Below are positions 35,301 through 44,060 of a stretch of 56,058 nucleotides of DNA, one piece after another. The notes under the pieces are model-generated. The model was not told where the DNA came from. It was given only the letters and a program-made list of their open reading frames with translations, and did not search any database. Source of the DNA: an uncultured Bacteroidales bacterium (GTDB taxonomy: Bacteria; Bacteroidota; Bacteroidia; Bacteroidales; Paludibacteraceae); assembly GCA_902782665.1 (NCBI GenBank), contig CACZOA010000079.1, positions 1 through 56,058 of the forward strand. The letters are read 5' to 3'. The first letter of the stretch is position 1. Every line of letters starts with the position of its first letter. The position numbers and the translations under genes were made by a program.

Positions 35301-36957
35301 TACGCGTTGAATCTCCAGAACAAACGGTATCTTTTGTCGCACTCAACTTGATATTTGGCATCAAAACTCGATTGATATATAGAGAGTCGTCATATCCACA
35401 AGAAAGGTCGTCAACCACATGAACATAAAACCAACTACTATTATCAATTGTCACCTTCGTACTAAAGTCATTGCTTATTATCGTCTTTGACGAATCCATC
35501 CAAGTGACAGTTGAATTTTGAGATATGTTCTGTGCGAACAACTCTACAGTCGCTCCCTGACAAACAGTGTCCTGGCCATCTATAATCACAGTAGGATAAT
35601 CAGGAATAGTCACATTGAAAGAGTCCGTTCCCGAACATCCATGCTTAGTTACGGCCGTCAGTTTCACCTTATAATTACCATACTTTGTATATGTATGCTC
35701 TGTATTTTCCAAAACAGAGTTGTGTCCATCACCAAAGTCCCAATTATACTTGAACAATTCATCATCTGTAGTATTCAAAGTAGATGCGTTTGTAAACTCC
35801 ACAAAGCCGCTACATCCGACGTTAAATTTAATATCTGGCTTTACAGAGACAGGAAGCAATTCCGTCTCCAATGTTATCGAACTACAACTTGCCAACTCTC
35901 CTCGCATAGTACATGTATACTTAGAATTGGAAGTCATCAATCGACGGTCAATTTCCACTTCACTACTGTCTGCCCCATTAAAAATGAACATTGGGCTATC
36001 ATTTCCGTCTACCTTCCATTCATAATGAGCAAAACCCTTAGGAGCCTTAATTGTGGCATTCTCTCCACTACTCTCACAGTTGTTCACATCCAACACCAAA
36101 TCTGTTGTCTCAGCATAGAAATATCCATATGCCTCATGTCCTCCAGCACCTTCTTTATTATTCTGCACACGCAAACAGTCATGGGTCATGAATGTGATTG
36201 TCACCTCATAACCGACTTTGTTTGTCAAATCATAAATTGTTGATGTCCAAGGCAAATAGGCATAATTTGACAATCTGTTTCTGTCTGAAGAGTACGCACA
36301 AGGCACTGTCGGTTGTTTCAAATATGTAGCAGTCTTGTTGGCTGTACTTTCAAATGACGCACATGCCTCTGTTGATACTACTCCACTAGGACTCTTAAAC
36401 TCTACATTCATTCCAAAATGTGGAATTTGCTCTCCTGAATGTTCTGCTCTTGCGTTAGGTCCAGTAGAAACCGGATCATGAAGCACACAAGCAAAATTCA
36501 AAATCAGGGCTTTTGATTCTTCTGTAACAACAAACTTATATGTTGCTCTCTCGGCTGCAGCCTTAACTGTTCCGTTTCCTTCCGCACCAGATCCATATCC
36601 TGGAGTTCCTATTCGCATCGTAATCGCACCATCAGAAAACGGATTTTGCTTAAACTCATCACAACTAATAATCGGATCATATGACGAAATTGCCGCATCT
36701 ATAAGTTTGAAACGATCGTTCTCTCGCGTCACAGAGCTTGTCCATTCATACGTACATGTGCTATCCGCCTGACGATAAAAGCTTCCTGTTTCCATCGTCC
36801 AGCCATTGAAATTTCCATCTGAGAAATCAATATTAGGGGCTCCCACATCTCTTGCAGAAACCTTAACTGATGATAATAAAAATAGTAGCAAGCAAATCAC
36901 ACATCTAAATTTCGCCCGCTTCAGCATAGCTGAATTTTGAATCTCGGTTTTTATCAT
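32368..36957 (-). CDS. Giant PKD/Ig-repeat surface protein with type B T9SS domain
   Basis: The 1529-residue protein may begin at 36957 or at the in-frame Met at 36927. Both precede a signal peptide (CVICLLLFLLSSVKVSA). An N-terminal beta-sandwich region (~40-290) is followed by a PKD domain (~375-455, YNWDFGDGHNS ... HTYTKYGNYKVKL). Twelve tandem Ig/PKD-like units of about 70-80 residues follow, most with one Cys near each end (VCPGDKATITASGAKSYKW ... GCT type). The last ~95 residues (IWAPEAFTPNGDEKNDGF to VTLVR) are a type B sorting domain as in SprB-like adhesins. Immediate coupling to PorP/SprF supports surface display. A gliding or adhesion role is inferred, and no binding target is evident. 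Confidence 0.92.
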   Translation of the reverse strand: MIKTEIQNSAMLKRAKFRCVICLLLFLLSSVKVSARDVGAPNIDFSDGNFNGWTMETGSFYRQADSTCTYEWTSSVTRENDRFKLIDAAISSYDPIISCDEFKQNPFSDGAITMRIGTPGYGSGAEGNGTVKAAAERATYKFVVTEESKALILNFACVLHDPVSTGPNARAEHSGEQIPHFGMNVEFKSPSGVVSTEACASFESTANKTATYLKQPTVPCAYSSDRNRLSNYAYLPWTSTIYDLTNKVGYEVTITFMTHDCLRVQNNKEGAGGHEAYGYFYAETTDLVLDVNNCESSGENATIKAPKGFAHYEWKVDGNDSPMFIFNGADSSEVEIDRRLMTSNSKYTCTMRGELASCSSITLETELLPVSVKPDIKFNVGCSGFVEFTNASTLNTTDDELFKYNWDFGDGHNSVLENTEHTYTKYGNYKVKLTAVTKHGCSGTDSFNVTIPDYPTVIIDGQDTVCQGATVELFAQNISQNSTVTWMDSSKTIISNDFSTKVTIDNSSWFYVHVVDDLSCGYDDSLYINRVLMPNIKLSATKDTVCSGDSTRITASSLVSCTYAWSNGKTGSRVQVIPTQTQTYKCQAISLNFGCIAEDSIKIHVNPSPIVDLWAPDELCSGERSNVYGIGAENYEWDLGKDPLSGQDIVYSGPSMEIMPYSDTSYTVIGYDKYGCKGTASRKVRIKQSPLVQIADLVDEVCPDEQAKVSMLSAQGYTFEWQDGSTNSTLQKKIKENEIWKVKVSLNGCTDSMSVPVYVFQLPLVAILSKDEVCALDTVKLSVVGTPDRIEWIYPPAGSDSVAFDIPDGPTEYQVVGYSVEGCPNPVTKIVNVNIPVQVDIIAPDSVCVGNKAELAFQGNVESQRWYAGDTYFDFQKETSFLVREPVWIKLESTDKNGCKSKDSTYVDTIARPIIEIVGDFEVCPGEAAKVDAVGAIEYEWHDGVKGAHRAFKINEETLKVTVTGSRKGCVSQASAILGTLPVPELWVDGDSVVCPGKYTSIKAHGAATYNWGYGLDGESLEVSPSVPTKYTLTGIGDNGCQSTKVVTVSLREVPNVTITGDINVCKDSVATIVASGAMDYSWKHGKQGETLVEKITGETTFEVIGVDSFGCENTASFTILPVDPPVLSYLGSVDACKGEYVHLRAQGATTFEWYYGNDTVYTPNLDFIPESDMYVKLVGTRLNCSSDMNIFIHQLTPPNVLITGDKIVCPGDKATITASGAKSYKWNTNEVGPTITQYPMLTTTYYVTGTDDNGCTNTVPYELDVYKLPKLDIKLSSVEGCADEGDKVRLSASGAIFYEWSAEPEPEDLSANYNSESMEIAIFADTKFTLVGRDENGCVSSTYKSVTLANRRTFDFSVTPGWIDETNPTVQFVGLSPVEAEWTWQPYSTAQELKGRTMNYRYETEKVGDSVSVLVRAVDAAGCVYEGVTSLYVWKDIWAPEAFTPNGDEKNDGFRFYGGRYVDEFSYIIYNRLGEIMYEGRGMEDSWDGKWNGKECPWGVYGWVYKYKCKFGNLERDGENRGFVTLVR

Positions 36958-37162
36958 AATGTGTCCACATTGGGTCCTAAAGGACTAACTAAATACCCTA
37001 TTAAAAACACTGCATCCAAAATTTGGAATACTTTGCAATACTAATAAAAAAATGTTAAAAAAAACAAATAACTGAAAAAAAAGCATAAAAATCACTTAAA
37101 AATATACAAAAACAGAGGTGACAATGTAACAAATCACAAAAAATTCCGTTTAAATGATTCAT

Positions 37163-40100
37163 CTAAAAATTAACATCCAATCCGAATGCAAACGTCATGC
37201 TTCTCGGATACGCGGAATAATCCACAGAAGGTGTGGCCGACGTCGCTCTTCTCACACTGACCTCAGGATCAAAACCGCTGTATTTTGTCCAGCAAAAAAG
37301 GTTGCTGGCTGACGCATACACACGCACCTTCGACATATTTACCTTCTTAACCACATTGCTTGGCAACGTATAGCCCAATGTCAACTGCTTCAGACGAAGG
37401 AACGAACCGTCTTCAACAGCCCACGAATGGAACACATACCTCGCCATTATCGGCGACCACATTGTGGCATCTGCATTTATCTGTGCCATCTCCTCCGGCG
37501 ACGCTAATCCGCCATCTCCATTTAAATATGTCCAACATCCTTCTACGTCAGCAGACATATTTCTATATGAGTATTTGTTGGTCGTGGTATTCTCAATTTT
37601 ATTGGCATTGTACACGTCTCCTCCATATTTCCAATAGAAATCGGCTGACAAGTCAAAGCTCCAGATCTTGAAATTCAAGCCTAATCCTCCAGTATGCTTC
37701 GGCAACGCGTTTCCTATCACCACCTTATCCGATTCATCAATCGTACCGTCGCCATTCTGATCCTTCAAACGCAATGATCCGGGGCGGATAGTGCCAGCCA
37801 ACAATGTGGCATCAGAAACAATGCCTTCCTTTAATTTGTATGCACCGTCTTCATACTCAAAGTCATCCACTGTATACCAGCCATCCGTTTCATATCCATA
37901 CATCCTGCCTACGCTCTCCCCCACCTCAAGGATATAATCTCCTGTGATCTCCGAACCTGCCCAACCAGATGACATCTCCATCTTGTCCGCTCCACCTAAG
38001 CTTTTGACCTTCGTATCTGCAAAAGCAATATTAAAATCGACGTCGAACTTGAAATTCTTTCTGTTGACAACACCTATGTTCAATGACAACTCCACTCCCT
38101 TATTCTCTGTAGATCCGACATTCTGCATCATGTAAGTATATCCAGAAGAGTATGGAAGTTTTGTCTGCAAAAGCAAATCCTCAGTTGTATTGCGATAGAT
38201 ATCAAATGTCAGTTGGATTCGATTGTTTAGTAAACCAAGATCAAGACCGATATTGCGCGAAACCGTTGTCTCCCAAGTAAGATCAGGATTTGGTTTATAC
38301 TCTCCCGTCTTCAAATATGAGAGATATTCACCATCAATCTCTAGCACTCCGTCAGCATCAGATGGCGACGAATAGACCTGCTGGTAAAGATTATTGCTGA
38401 TGCGATTGTTTCCCGTCGCACCGATACTGTATCTCAATTTCGCATTGCTTAAAACTTTTGATACTGAAGATTGAGCGATAAAATCCTCTTCACTGAATCT
38501 CCAGCCAACTGAAGCTGATGGGAAATATCCCCATTGTTTGTCCGACGCAAATTTGCTTGATCTGTCGGCTCTGTAAGTAGCTGAAAACAAATATCTTTCC
38601 TTAAAAGAATAGTTTGCACGTCCAAAATACGACAAAATCACATCATTAGGCAAGACTGCTGAATTGGACGGTTGCGGAGAACCAAGACTCATGTTGGCAA
38701 TACACTGCTCAGCATTCAAATATTCAGGGAAATATCTGCTTTCGCTTTGAATATAGCTTTCTTTCTTCTTTATAAATTCTTCTCCGACAAGTAATGTTAA
38801 AGAATGACGTTTCAGTTTCTGCAAAGGATAAAAATGAGCAGTGTTGGAATTTCTGAAAGTGGACTGACGTAAGTTGAGGACAGATGCCATTGGAGCGTTT
38901 CCATTCTTCAATGCCTGCGACGTGCCGACTCCATAACAGCGATCCGTCTCACGGAACAAACCATCCACACCAATCTGCGAATTCAAATTGAAAAATGAGA
39001 CGGGGGAAATCGTAACACCAAAATCGCCCTTCACTCCATTCTGAATATGCTTACGATAATCGGCGTTGTTCACCTCAATCGGATTATACGTGCTCGACAC
39101 AGTCTCAAACTCATCCACGTCTTCAATATTCAAAGGGGAATAAAGGAATGCATTTCTCAAGCGGGCATCCGTATTGCTGCCTTCCGTCGAGACTCCCGCA
39201 CCATTCTGCACCTTATTAAAATATGAGGTTTTCAAATCAAACGACAAATATTTTGACACCTCATGATTGATATTCATGCCAAAATTATGTCGACGCGAAT
39301 TCTGCCCGACAACAATTCCATTGTTATCATTGAAATCGTATGCTATTTTGAATGCTGTTTTGTCGTTTTTATAAGTCGTGATAACAGACTGATTCATGAA
39401 GAATCCGTTCTCACCAAACAATTGATCCACCCAATCATTCTGCGCGACAGACTGATATTTGGCAAGTTCATCGTAAGAACCATACACGGAAGTAAATGAT
39501 TCCAATGCTTCCTCGCTCTTCATCGCAGCTGTCTCATAACAGAATTTCGCATAATCGTATGGCGACAACACCTTCAGTTTATTCTTAAAAGTACGGAATC
39601 CGTATTGAGATTTATACGATGTCTTCAAGCCATTCTCTTTTGCTCTCTTTGTAGTGACCAAAACAACACCAGAAGCTGATCTTGCACCATAGACAGCAGC
39701 AGCTGCTGCGTCTTTCAACACATCTATCCTCTCAATGTCGGAAGGAGATATATTGGAAATATTGTCGACGGGAAAGCCATCCACTATATATAAAGGAGCA
39801 TTATTACCGGTGATAGACGTACCGCCACGCACTGTGATTTCAACCTCACCCATTTCGCCACCCTCACTCATCGACACATCAACACCTGCAATCTTACCCT
39901 GTATTGCATTTTCAACATTGCCATTTTCACCTTGAATAGACTGTGATGGAGAAAGAGTCGCATTGGCACCAGTCAAATCTTTTTTGCGGGCCACACCATA
40001 ACCGACAACAACAATCTCATCTATATTATAAGAAACAGGTGATGAGACAGAGTCATTATCATTATAAGTAAATATATATTCGTCAACAACAGAACGTTTT

Positions 40101-40201
40101 TCTTCCTTTTCCAGTTCCTCAGCACACACATCGACACAGAAAGAGATTGCGCCAAGAAACGACACAAAAGACATTACATTCTGATGTAGTTTTGAATCCA
40201 T
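37163..40201 (-). CDS. SusC/RagA-like TonB-dependent receptor without adjacent SusD
   Basis: The preferred start at 40201 (MDSKLHQN) gives 1012 residues. It is 9 nt after AAGAAGG, whereas the ATG at 40210 abuts that sequence. A signal peptide (~1-28) leads directly to the TonB-box-like EIVVVGYGVARKKDLTGA, so the usual N-terminal carboxypeptidase-like domain is missing. The plug has the SusC marks VRGGTSITGNNAPLYIVDG, SDIERIDVLKDAAAAAVYGA and ASGVVLVTTK. The barrel ends in MTFAFGLDVNF. A SusD lipoprotein normally follows a SusC gene, but here the next genes are the type B adhesin and PorP/SprF. The receptor may use a distant SusD or act alone. Ligand unknown. Confidence 0.92.
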   Translation of the reverse strand: MDSKLHQNVMSFVSFLGAISFCVDVCAEELEKEEKRSVVDEYIFTYNDNDSVSSPVSYNIDEIVVVGYGVARKKDLTGANATLSPSQSIQGENGNVENAIQGKIAGVDVSMSEGGEMGEVEITVRGGTSITGNNAPLYIVDGFPVDNISNISPSDIERIDVLKDAAAAAVYGARSASGVVLVTTKRAKENGLKTSYKSQYGFRTFKNKLKVLSPYDYAKFCYETAAMKSEEALESFTSVYGSYDELAKYQSVAQNDWVDQLFGENGFFMNQSVITTYKNDKTAFKIAYDFNDNNGIVVGQNSRRHNFGMNINHEVSKYLSFDLKTSYFNKVQNGAGVSTEGSNTDARLRNAFLYSPLNIEDVDEFETVSSTYNPIEVNNADYRKHIQNGVKGDFGVTISPVSFFNLNSQIGVDGLFRETDRCYGVGTSQALKNGNAPMASVLNLRQSTFRNSNTAHFYPLQKLKRHSLTLLVGEEFIKKKESYIQSESRYFPEYLNAEQCIANMSLGSPQPSNSAVLPNDVILSYFGRANYSFKERYLFSATYRADRSSKFASDKQWGYFPSASVGWRFSEEDFIAQSSVSKVLSNAKLRYSIGATGNNRISNNLYQQVYSSPSDADGVLEIDGEYLSYLKTGEYKPNPDLTWETTVSRNIGLDLGLLNNRIQLTFDIYRNTTEDLLLQTKLPYSSGYTYMMQNVGSTENKGVELSLNIGVVNRKNFKFDVDFNIAFADTKVKSLGGADKMEMSSGWAGSEITGDYILEVGESVGRMYGYETDGWYTVDDFEYEDGAYKLKEGIVSDATLLAGTIRPGSLRLKDQNGDGTIDESDKVVIGNALPKHTGGLGLNFKIWSFDLSADFYWKYGGDVYNANKIENTTTNKYSYRNMSADVEGCWTYLNGDGGLASPEEMAQINADATMWSPIMARYVFHSWAVEDGSFLRLKQLTLGYTLPSNVVKKVNMSKVRVYASASNLFCWTKYSGFDPEVSVRRATSATPSVDYSAYPRSMTFAFGLDVNF

Positions 40202-40332
40202 GAATATCATCCTTCTTTCTTAATGTGAATCACTAAAATAGCGAGTGAGACAATACAAAAATAAGTTTTTTGTGCTTACTCTTCAAAAACGAAATGCAAA
40301 ATATCCCCTAATGAGTTTTTTTTCAAATACTT

Positions 40333-40364
40333 TTTGCAAATAAGACAATCTTTCTCTACTTTTG
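40333..40364 (+). promoter_or_regulatory. Bacteroidetes-type promoter of the HU gene
   Basis: TTTG (40333-40336), 20 nt, TACTTTTG (40357-40364). The start codon is 26 nt downstream. Confidence 0.75.
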
Positions 40365-40389
40365 TATCAAATTTTGAAATTTAAGAAAG

Positions 40390-40689
40390 ATGACAAAGGC
40401 AGAATTAGTTAATGAGATATCTGTACGCACAGGAATTAGCCGTGAAGATACGCTTATTGTAGTTGAGGGTTTTATGTCGGAGGTTAAGAGAGCGATGCGT
40501 AAAGGTGACAACATTTACTTACGCGGATTCGGTACTTTCCTAGTAAAGACAAGAAAAGAGAAGACTGGTAGAAACATCACTCAGAAGAGCACAATCATCA
40601 TCCCTGAGCACAAGATAGCTGCGTTCAAGGCGACAAAGGACTTCATTTATGAGAATGGAGACTATATGAGCGTAGAAGGCAAGAAATAA
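40390..40689 (+). CDS. HU/IHF-family DNA-binding protein
   Basis: The 99-residue nucleoid protein has the HU N-terminal dimerisation helices (MTKAELVNEISVRTGISR), the segment IYLRGFGTFLVKTRKEKTGRN, and a beta-arm that inserts in the DNA minor groove (NITQKSTIIIPEHKIAAFKA). It bends and compacts DNA and is abundant in Bacteroidetes. A canonical promoter lies directly upstream. The 29-residue basic protein gene follows after 42 nt with a common terminator, so the two form a short operon. Confidence 0.95.
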   Translation: MTKAELVNEISVRTGISREDTLIVVEGFMSEVKRAMRKGDNIYLRGFGTFLVKTRKEKTGRNITQKSTIIIPEHKIAAFKATKDFIYENGDYMSVEGKK

Positions 40690-40731
40690 GCCGGAATTGA
40701 ACTTTAGTAAAAATTATTAATACATTAGATT

Positions 40732-40821
40732 ATGCCAAGCGGTAAGAAGAGAAAAAGACATAAAATGTCTACTCACAAGCGCAAAAAAAGACTAAAGAAG
40801 GATCGTCATAAGAAGAAATAA
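40732..40821 (+). CDS. 29-residue highly basic protein (AURKAIP1/COX24-type small ribosomal protein)
   Basis: The product begins MPSGKKRKRHKMSTHKRKKR and ends KKDRHKKK; about 60% of residues are Lys or Arg. This length and pattern (MPSGKKRKRHKM, THKRKKRL, RHKKK) recur at the same place in many Bacteroidetes. They match the short AURKAIP1/COX24 domain, which in mitochondria and some bacteria is a small-subunit ribosomal protein. It would bind rRNA by charge. The gene follows the HU gene after 42 nt and precedes a terminator. Easily missed because it is under 30 codons. Confidence 0.8.
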   Translation: MPSGKKRKRHKMSTHKRKKRLKKDRHKKK

Positions 40822-40851
40822 TCCTTCGCGGTATTTTGCAAAAAGAAAGCT

Positions 40852-40901
40852 AAGAACAAACGTTGATTGCCGTAAAAAGCTCAGTGTTTGTTCTTTCTTT
40901 T
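40852..40901 (+). terminator. Terminator of the HU/basic-protein operon
   Basis: A perfect 10-bp stem AAGAACAAAC/GTTTGTTCTT (40852-40861 with 40886-40895), followed by a T-rich tract. Confidence 0.8.
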
Positions 40902-41037
40902 TATCTAAGACCATAAAGACAATGCAATCAATTGTTATTCAAAACATTATCCCGTCTAGACACGAATATGGGTTTATCATACAGATGTCTTACAAATTTA
41001 TAAGATTGCAATTTGTCCTCAAAAAAAACAATTAAAA

Positions 41038-42666
41038 GTGAATAACGAACTTATTATTGACGTTCAGGAAAACGAAGTAAAGATTGCCCTCCTTGAGGAC
41101 AAGAAACTCGCATCCTACCACTCGGAGAACAGAGGAACGGAAAACAAGTACGCCGTGGCCAACATCTATCTGGGCAAGGTAAAGAAACTAATGCCTGGAC
41201 TTAACGCCGCCTTCATCGACGTGGGATACGACAAAGGTGCATTTCTCCACTATCAGGACCTAGGCAGAGGCTATCGCTCAACACAACGATTCCTTCGCAA
41301 CGTCCTTATGGAAGGAAGCCGAGCACCTAAAGTGCAGGATGTAGAGCTTGATCCAATCTTGGAAAAGAACGGTGACATCAAGGATGTTCTTGCTCCAGGA
41401 CAGGAAATATTGGTGCAGATTGAGAAAGAGCCAATCTCTACAAAAGGTCCACGTCTGACTGCGGAAATCACCATCGCGGGAAGATTCCTCGTGCTTGTCC
41501 CATTGTCTGACAAGGTGTTCGTGTCTCAGAAAATCAAGTCGAATGCAGAAAGGAAACGTATCAAGGAGATCCTTTCCAAATGTCTGCCTAAAAACTTCGG
41601 CTGCATCGCACGTACAATGTCGGAGGGCAAAGAAGAGGCTGATTTCAAAGAAGAACTTGAAGATTTGATCAACAAATGGGAGGACATGGTTGCCAACCTC
41701 AACAAAGAGGATCTGCCCAAACTTGTGCTCAAAGAGATGGACTCTGTGACTGGCCTGCTCCGCGACACGCTCTCTCCTGACTATGACAGCATCGTCGTCA
41801 ACGACAAGAATGTCTACAAAGAGGTCATCAGCTACGTAAACCAAATCGCCCCAGAAAAGAAAGATATCGTCCAGTATTACGAGGATGACATTCCATTGTT
41901 TGATTTCTACAAGGTGACCAAACAGATCAAGAGTTCATTCGGCAGAACAGTCGTGTTCAAGAACAGCGCGTATCTGGTGATCGAGCAGACAGAAGCTTTG
42001 ATGGTGATCGACGTCAACAGCGGAAACCGTTCAAAAAGCAGCAACGACCAGGAGACAAACGCGCTTGAAGTCAACCTTGCAGCCGCTGACGAAATCGCAA
42101 GACAATTGCGTCTACGTGATATCGGAGGTATCGTAGTGATCGACTTCATTGATATGGCCAAGGGAGAAAACCGCGTCGCTCTATACGACAGAATGCGTCA
42201 GAACATGGCTCGCGACAAAGCCCGCCACAACATCCTGCCATTGAGCAAGTTCTGCCTAATGCAGATCACACGCCATCGTGTGCGCCCAGTAACCAATATC
42301 AAGACAGAAGAGGTTTGCCCTACTTGCCACGGAACAGGAAAGGCTCAGCCGTCAATCCTGTTTGAACATGAGATCGAAGAGAAGATCCGTTATGTGAAGG
42401 AAGAGAAGAAAATCACAGATTTCACGATTTTCGTGCATCCATACGTCTACACATATTTAAATAGTGGATTCTTCTTCAACAGTTTGAAATGGAAGTGGCG
42501 CCGCAAATACTGTAAATTCAATCTGCTGAAAAACGAAGATTTCGGTATGCTTCAATATAAGTTTATCGATAAGGATGGAGCAGAAATAAGCCTAAACCCC
42601 GAAAAAGAAGAATTAGCGATAGAAGAAGCTATCGAAGAAAGCCAAGATAAAGGCTCAAAGAAATAA
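41038..42666 (+). CDS. rng: Ribonuclease E/G family endoribonuclease
   Basis: The 542-residue enzyme starts with GTG (MNNELIIDVQE). It has an S1 RNA-binding segment (~40-125), the catalytic metal site residues in VIDVNSG and VVIDFIDM, and the zinc-link CPTCHGTG (~residue 435). Length and the lack of a long disordered tail fit RNase G and not full-length RNase E. It processes the 16S rRNA 5' end and participates in mRNA decay in the cytoplasm. It follows the HU operon terminator by 136 nt, and a strong terminator lies just after it. I saw no convincing promoter in the gap. Confidence 0.95.
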   Translation: MNNELIIDVQENEVKIALLEDKKLASYHSENRGTENKYAVANIYLGKVKKLMPGLNAAFIDVGYDKGAFLHYQDLGRGYRSTQRFLRNVLMEGSRAPKVQDVELDPILEKNGDIKDVLAPGQEILVQIEKEPISTKGPRLTAEITIAGRFLVLVPLSDKVFVSQKIKSNAERKRIKEILSKCLPKNFGCIARTMSEGKEEADFKEELEDLINKWEDMVANLNKEDLPKLVLKEMDSVTGLLRDTLSPDYDSIVVNDKNVYKEVISYVNQIAPEKKDIVQYYEDDIPLFDFYKVTKQIKSSFGRTVVFKNSAYLVIEQTEALMVIDVNSGNRSKSSNDQETNALEVNLAAADEIARQLRLRDIGGIVVIDFIDMAKGENRVALYDRMRQNMARDKARHNILPLSKFCLMQITRHRVRPVTNIKTEEVCPTCHGTGKAQPSILFEHEIEEKIRYVKEEKKITDFTIFVHPYVYTYLNSGFFFNSLKWKWRRKYCKFNLLKNEDFGMLQYKFIDKDGAEISLNPEKEELAIEEAIEESQDKGSKK

Positions 42667-42670
42667 TACA

Positions 42671-42700
42671 AAAGGCGGAACAAATGTTCCGCCTTTTTTT
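42671..42700 (+). terminator. Terminator of rng
   Basis: A perfect 12-bp stem AAAGGCGGAACA/TGTTCCGCCTTT with a 2-nt formal loop, then T residues. Confidence 0.9.
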
Positions 42701-42726
42701 CATTTGCAATATATAGTCATGTAATA

Positions 42727-42767
42727 AAAAACAAAACGGCCAAGGATTTCATCCCCAGTCGTTTTGC
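42727..42767 (-). terminator. Terminator of the dap genes
   Basis: Outer stem CAAAACG/CGTTTTG (42732-42738 with 42760-42766) with an inner GGAT/ATCC helix, followed by T residues on the minus strand. Confidence 0.7.
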
Positions 42768-42814
42768 ATTATGACACATTTTTAGAAATAACATCGTTTT
42801 CGTATTTCTACAAT

Positions 42815-44035
42815 CTATCCAAGTCTCTTCATGGCTTCGATTGTAGCGTCTTTGTCTCCCAACGCAGAGAATCGTATATATCCTTCTCCACTGACTCCAA
42901 ATCCGACACCAGGAGTGGCAACAATATTCTTCTCCTTCAACAAGTAATCAAAGAAACTCCACGAATCCATTCCGTCAGGCGTCTTTGCCCAAACATACGG
43001 ACTGTTTTTGCCTCCGAACACAGTATACCCAGCAGCTTCAAGACCATTCCTGATTATCTTGGCATTAGTTATATAATAATCGATCATATCCTTCACCTGT
43101 CTCTTTCCTTCCTCACTGTAGACAGCCTCAGCCGCACGCTGGATAACGTATGCAGTGCCATTGAATTTTGTGCACTGGCGACGGTTCCATAACTTATTCA
43201 ACTGAACTTTCTCCCCCTTCTCATTTGTTGCCAACACACTCTTTGGTATGATAGTCAGGCCGCATCTCGTGCCTGTGAAACCAGCAGTCTTTGAGAAACT
43301 ACGGAATTCAATAGCACATTTTTTTGCTCCTTCAATCTCATATATCGAATGAGGCACATCAGCCTCCTGAATGAAAGCCTCGTATGCAGCGTCGAACAAG
43401 ATCAAAGCATCGTTAGCTAGAGCATACTTCACCCACTCAGCAAGCTGCGACTTAGTCAATGTTGTGCCAGTAGGATTGTTTGGGAAACAGAGATAGATCA
43501 CATCCACTTTCTCTTTTGGTAGTTCAGGCACAAAACCATTTTCTGCCGTGCATGGAAGATAAACGATTTTGCTCCAACGTCCGTCAGCAAGCAAATCGCC
43601 AGCTCTTCCAGCCATCACATTCGTGTCGACATAAACAGGATAAACAGGATCTGTGACAGCCACAATATTTCCCAACCCCAGAATATCACCTATATTACCA
43701 GTATCACTTTTTGCACCGTCGCTGATGAAAACCTCATCACTTTCAAGAGATACTCCACGAGGTTCAAAATCATTCTTTATAATTGTATCAATCAAGAATT
43801 TATATCCCTGTTCTGGGCCATATCCTCGGAAAGTAGACTGGTTTGCCATCTCATCCACCGCCTTATGCATAGCCTTTATGACCGCGTCGCACAATGGCAA
43901 AGTAACATCACCAATACCCATGCGGATAATTTGTGCAGACGGATTAGACTCTTTATATGCAGCCACTCTCTTTGCTATCTCAGAAAACAGATAACTGCCT
44001 GGCAGTTTCTGAAAATTATCATTAATCGTTACCAT
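42815..44035 (-). CDS. dapL: LL-diaminopimelate aminotransferase
   Basis: The 406-residue PLP enzyme converts tetrahydrodipicolinate and glutamate directly to LL-diaminopimelate, bypassing the acylated branch of lysine synthesis. It shows the DapL start [20 protein letters not shown], the PNNPTGT segment, and the PLP lysine in [14 protein letters not shown]. Length equals the family's. It lies 25 nt downstream of dapF, so the last two steps before DAP decarboxylation or murein synthesis are cotranscribed. DAP is used in peptidoglycan and lysine. Confidence 0.96.
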   Translation of the reverse strand: MVTINDNFQKLPGSYLFSEIAKRVAAYKESNPSAQIIRMGIGDVTLPLCDAVIKAMHKAVDEMANQSTFRGYGPEQGYKFLIDTIIKNDFEPRGVSLESDEVFISDGAKSDTGNIGDILGLGNIVAVTDPVYPVYVDTNVMAGRAGDLLADGRWSKIVYLPCTAENGFVPELPKEKVDVIYLCFPNNPTGTTLTKSQLAEWVKYALANDALILFDAAYEAFIQEADVPHSIYEIEGAKKCAIEFRSFSKTAGFTGTRCGLTIIPKSVLATNEKGEKVQLNKLWNRRQCTKFNGTAYVIQRAAEAVYSEEGKRQVKDMIDYYITNAKIIRNGLEAAGYTVFGGKNSPYVWAKTPDGMDSWSFFDYLLKEKNIVATPGVGFGVSGEGYIRFSALGDKDATIEAMKRLG

Positions 44036-44060
44036 ATACCAACTTATCTGAATTGTATAA

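Noticed and set aside
37163-40201. Classical SusCD polysaccharide utilisation locus
   Set aside because: No SusD, no hybrid two-component or anti-sigma/sigma pair and no glycoside hydrolase cotranscribed with the SusC-like gene.
40202-40210. Upstream ATG of the SusC-like gene
   Set aside because: It directly abuts the ribosome-binding-like AAGAAGG, leaving no spacing; the ATG ending at 40201 has 9 nt.
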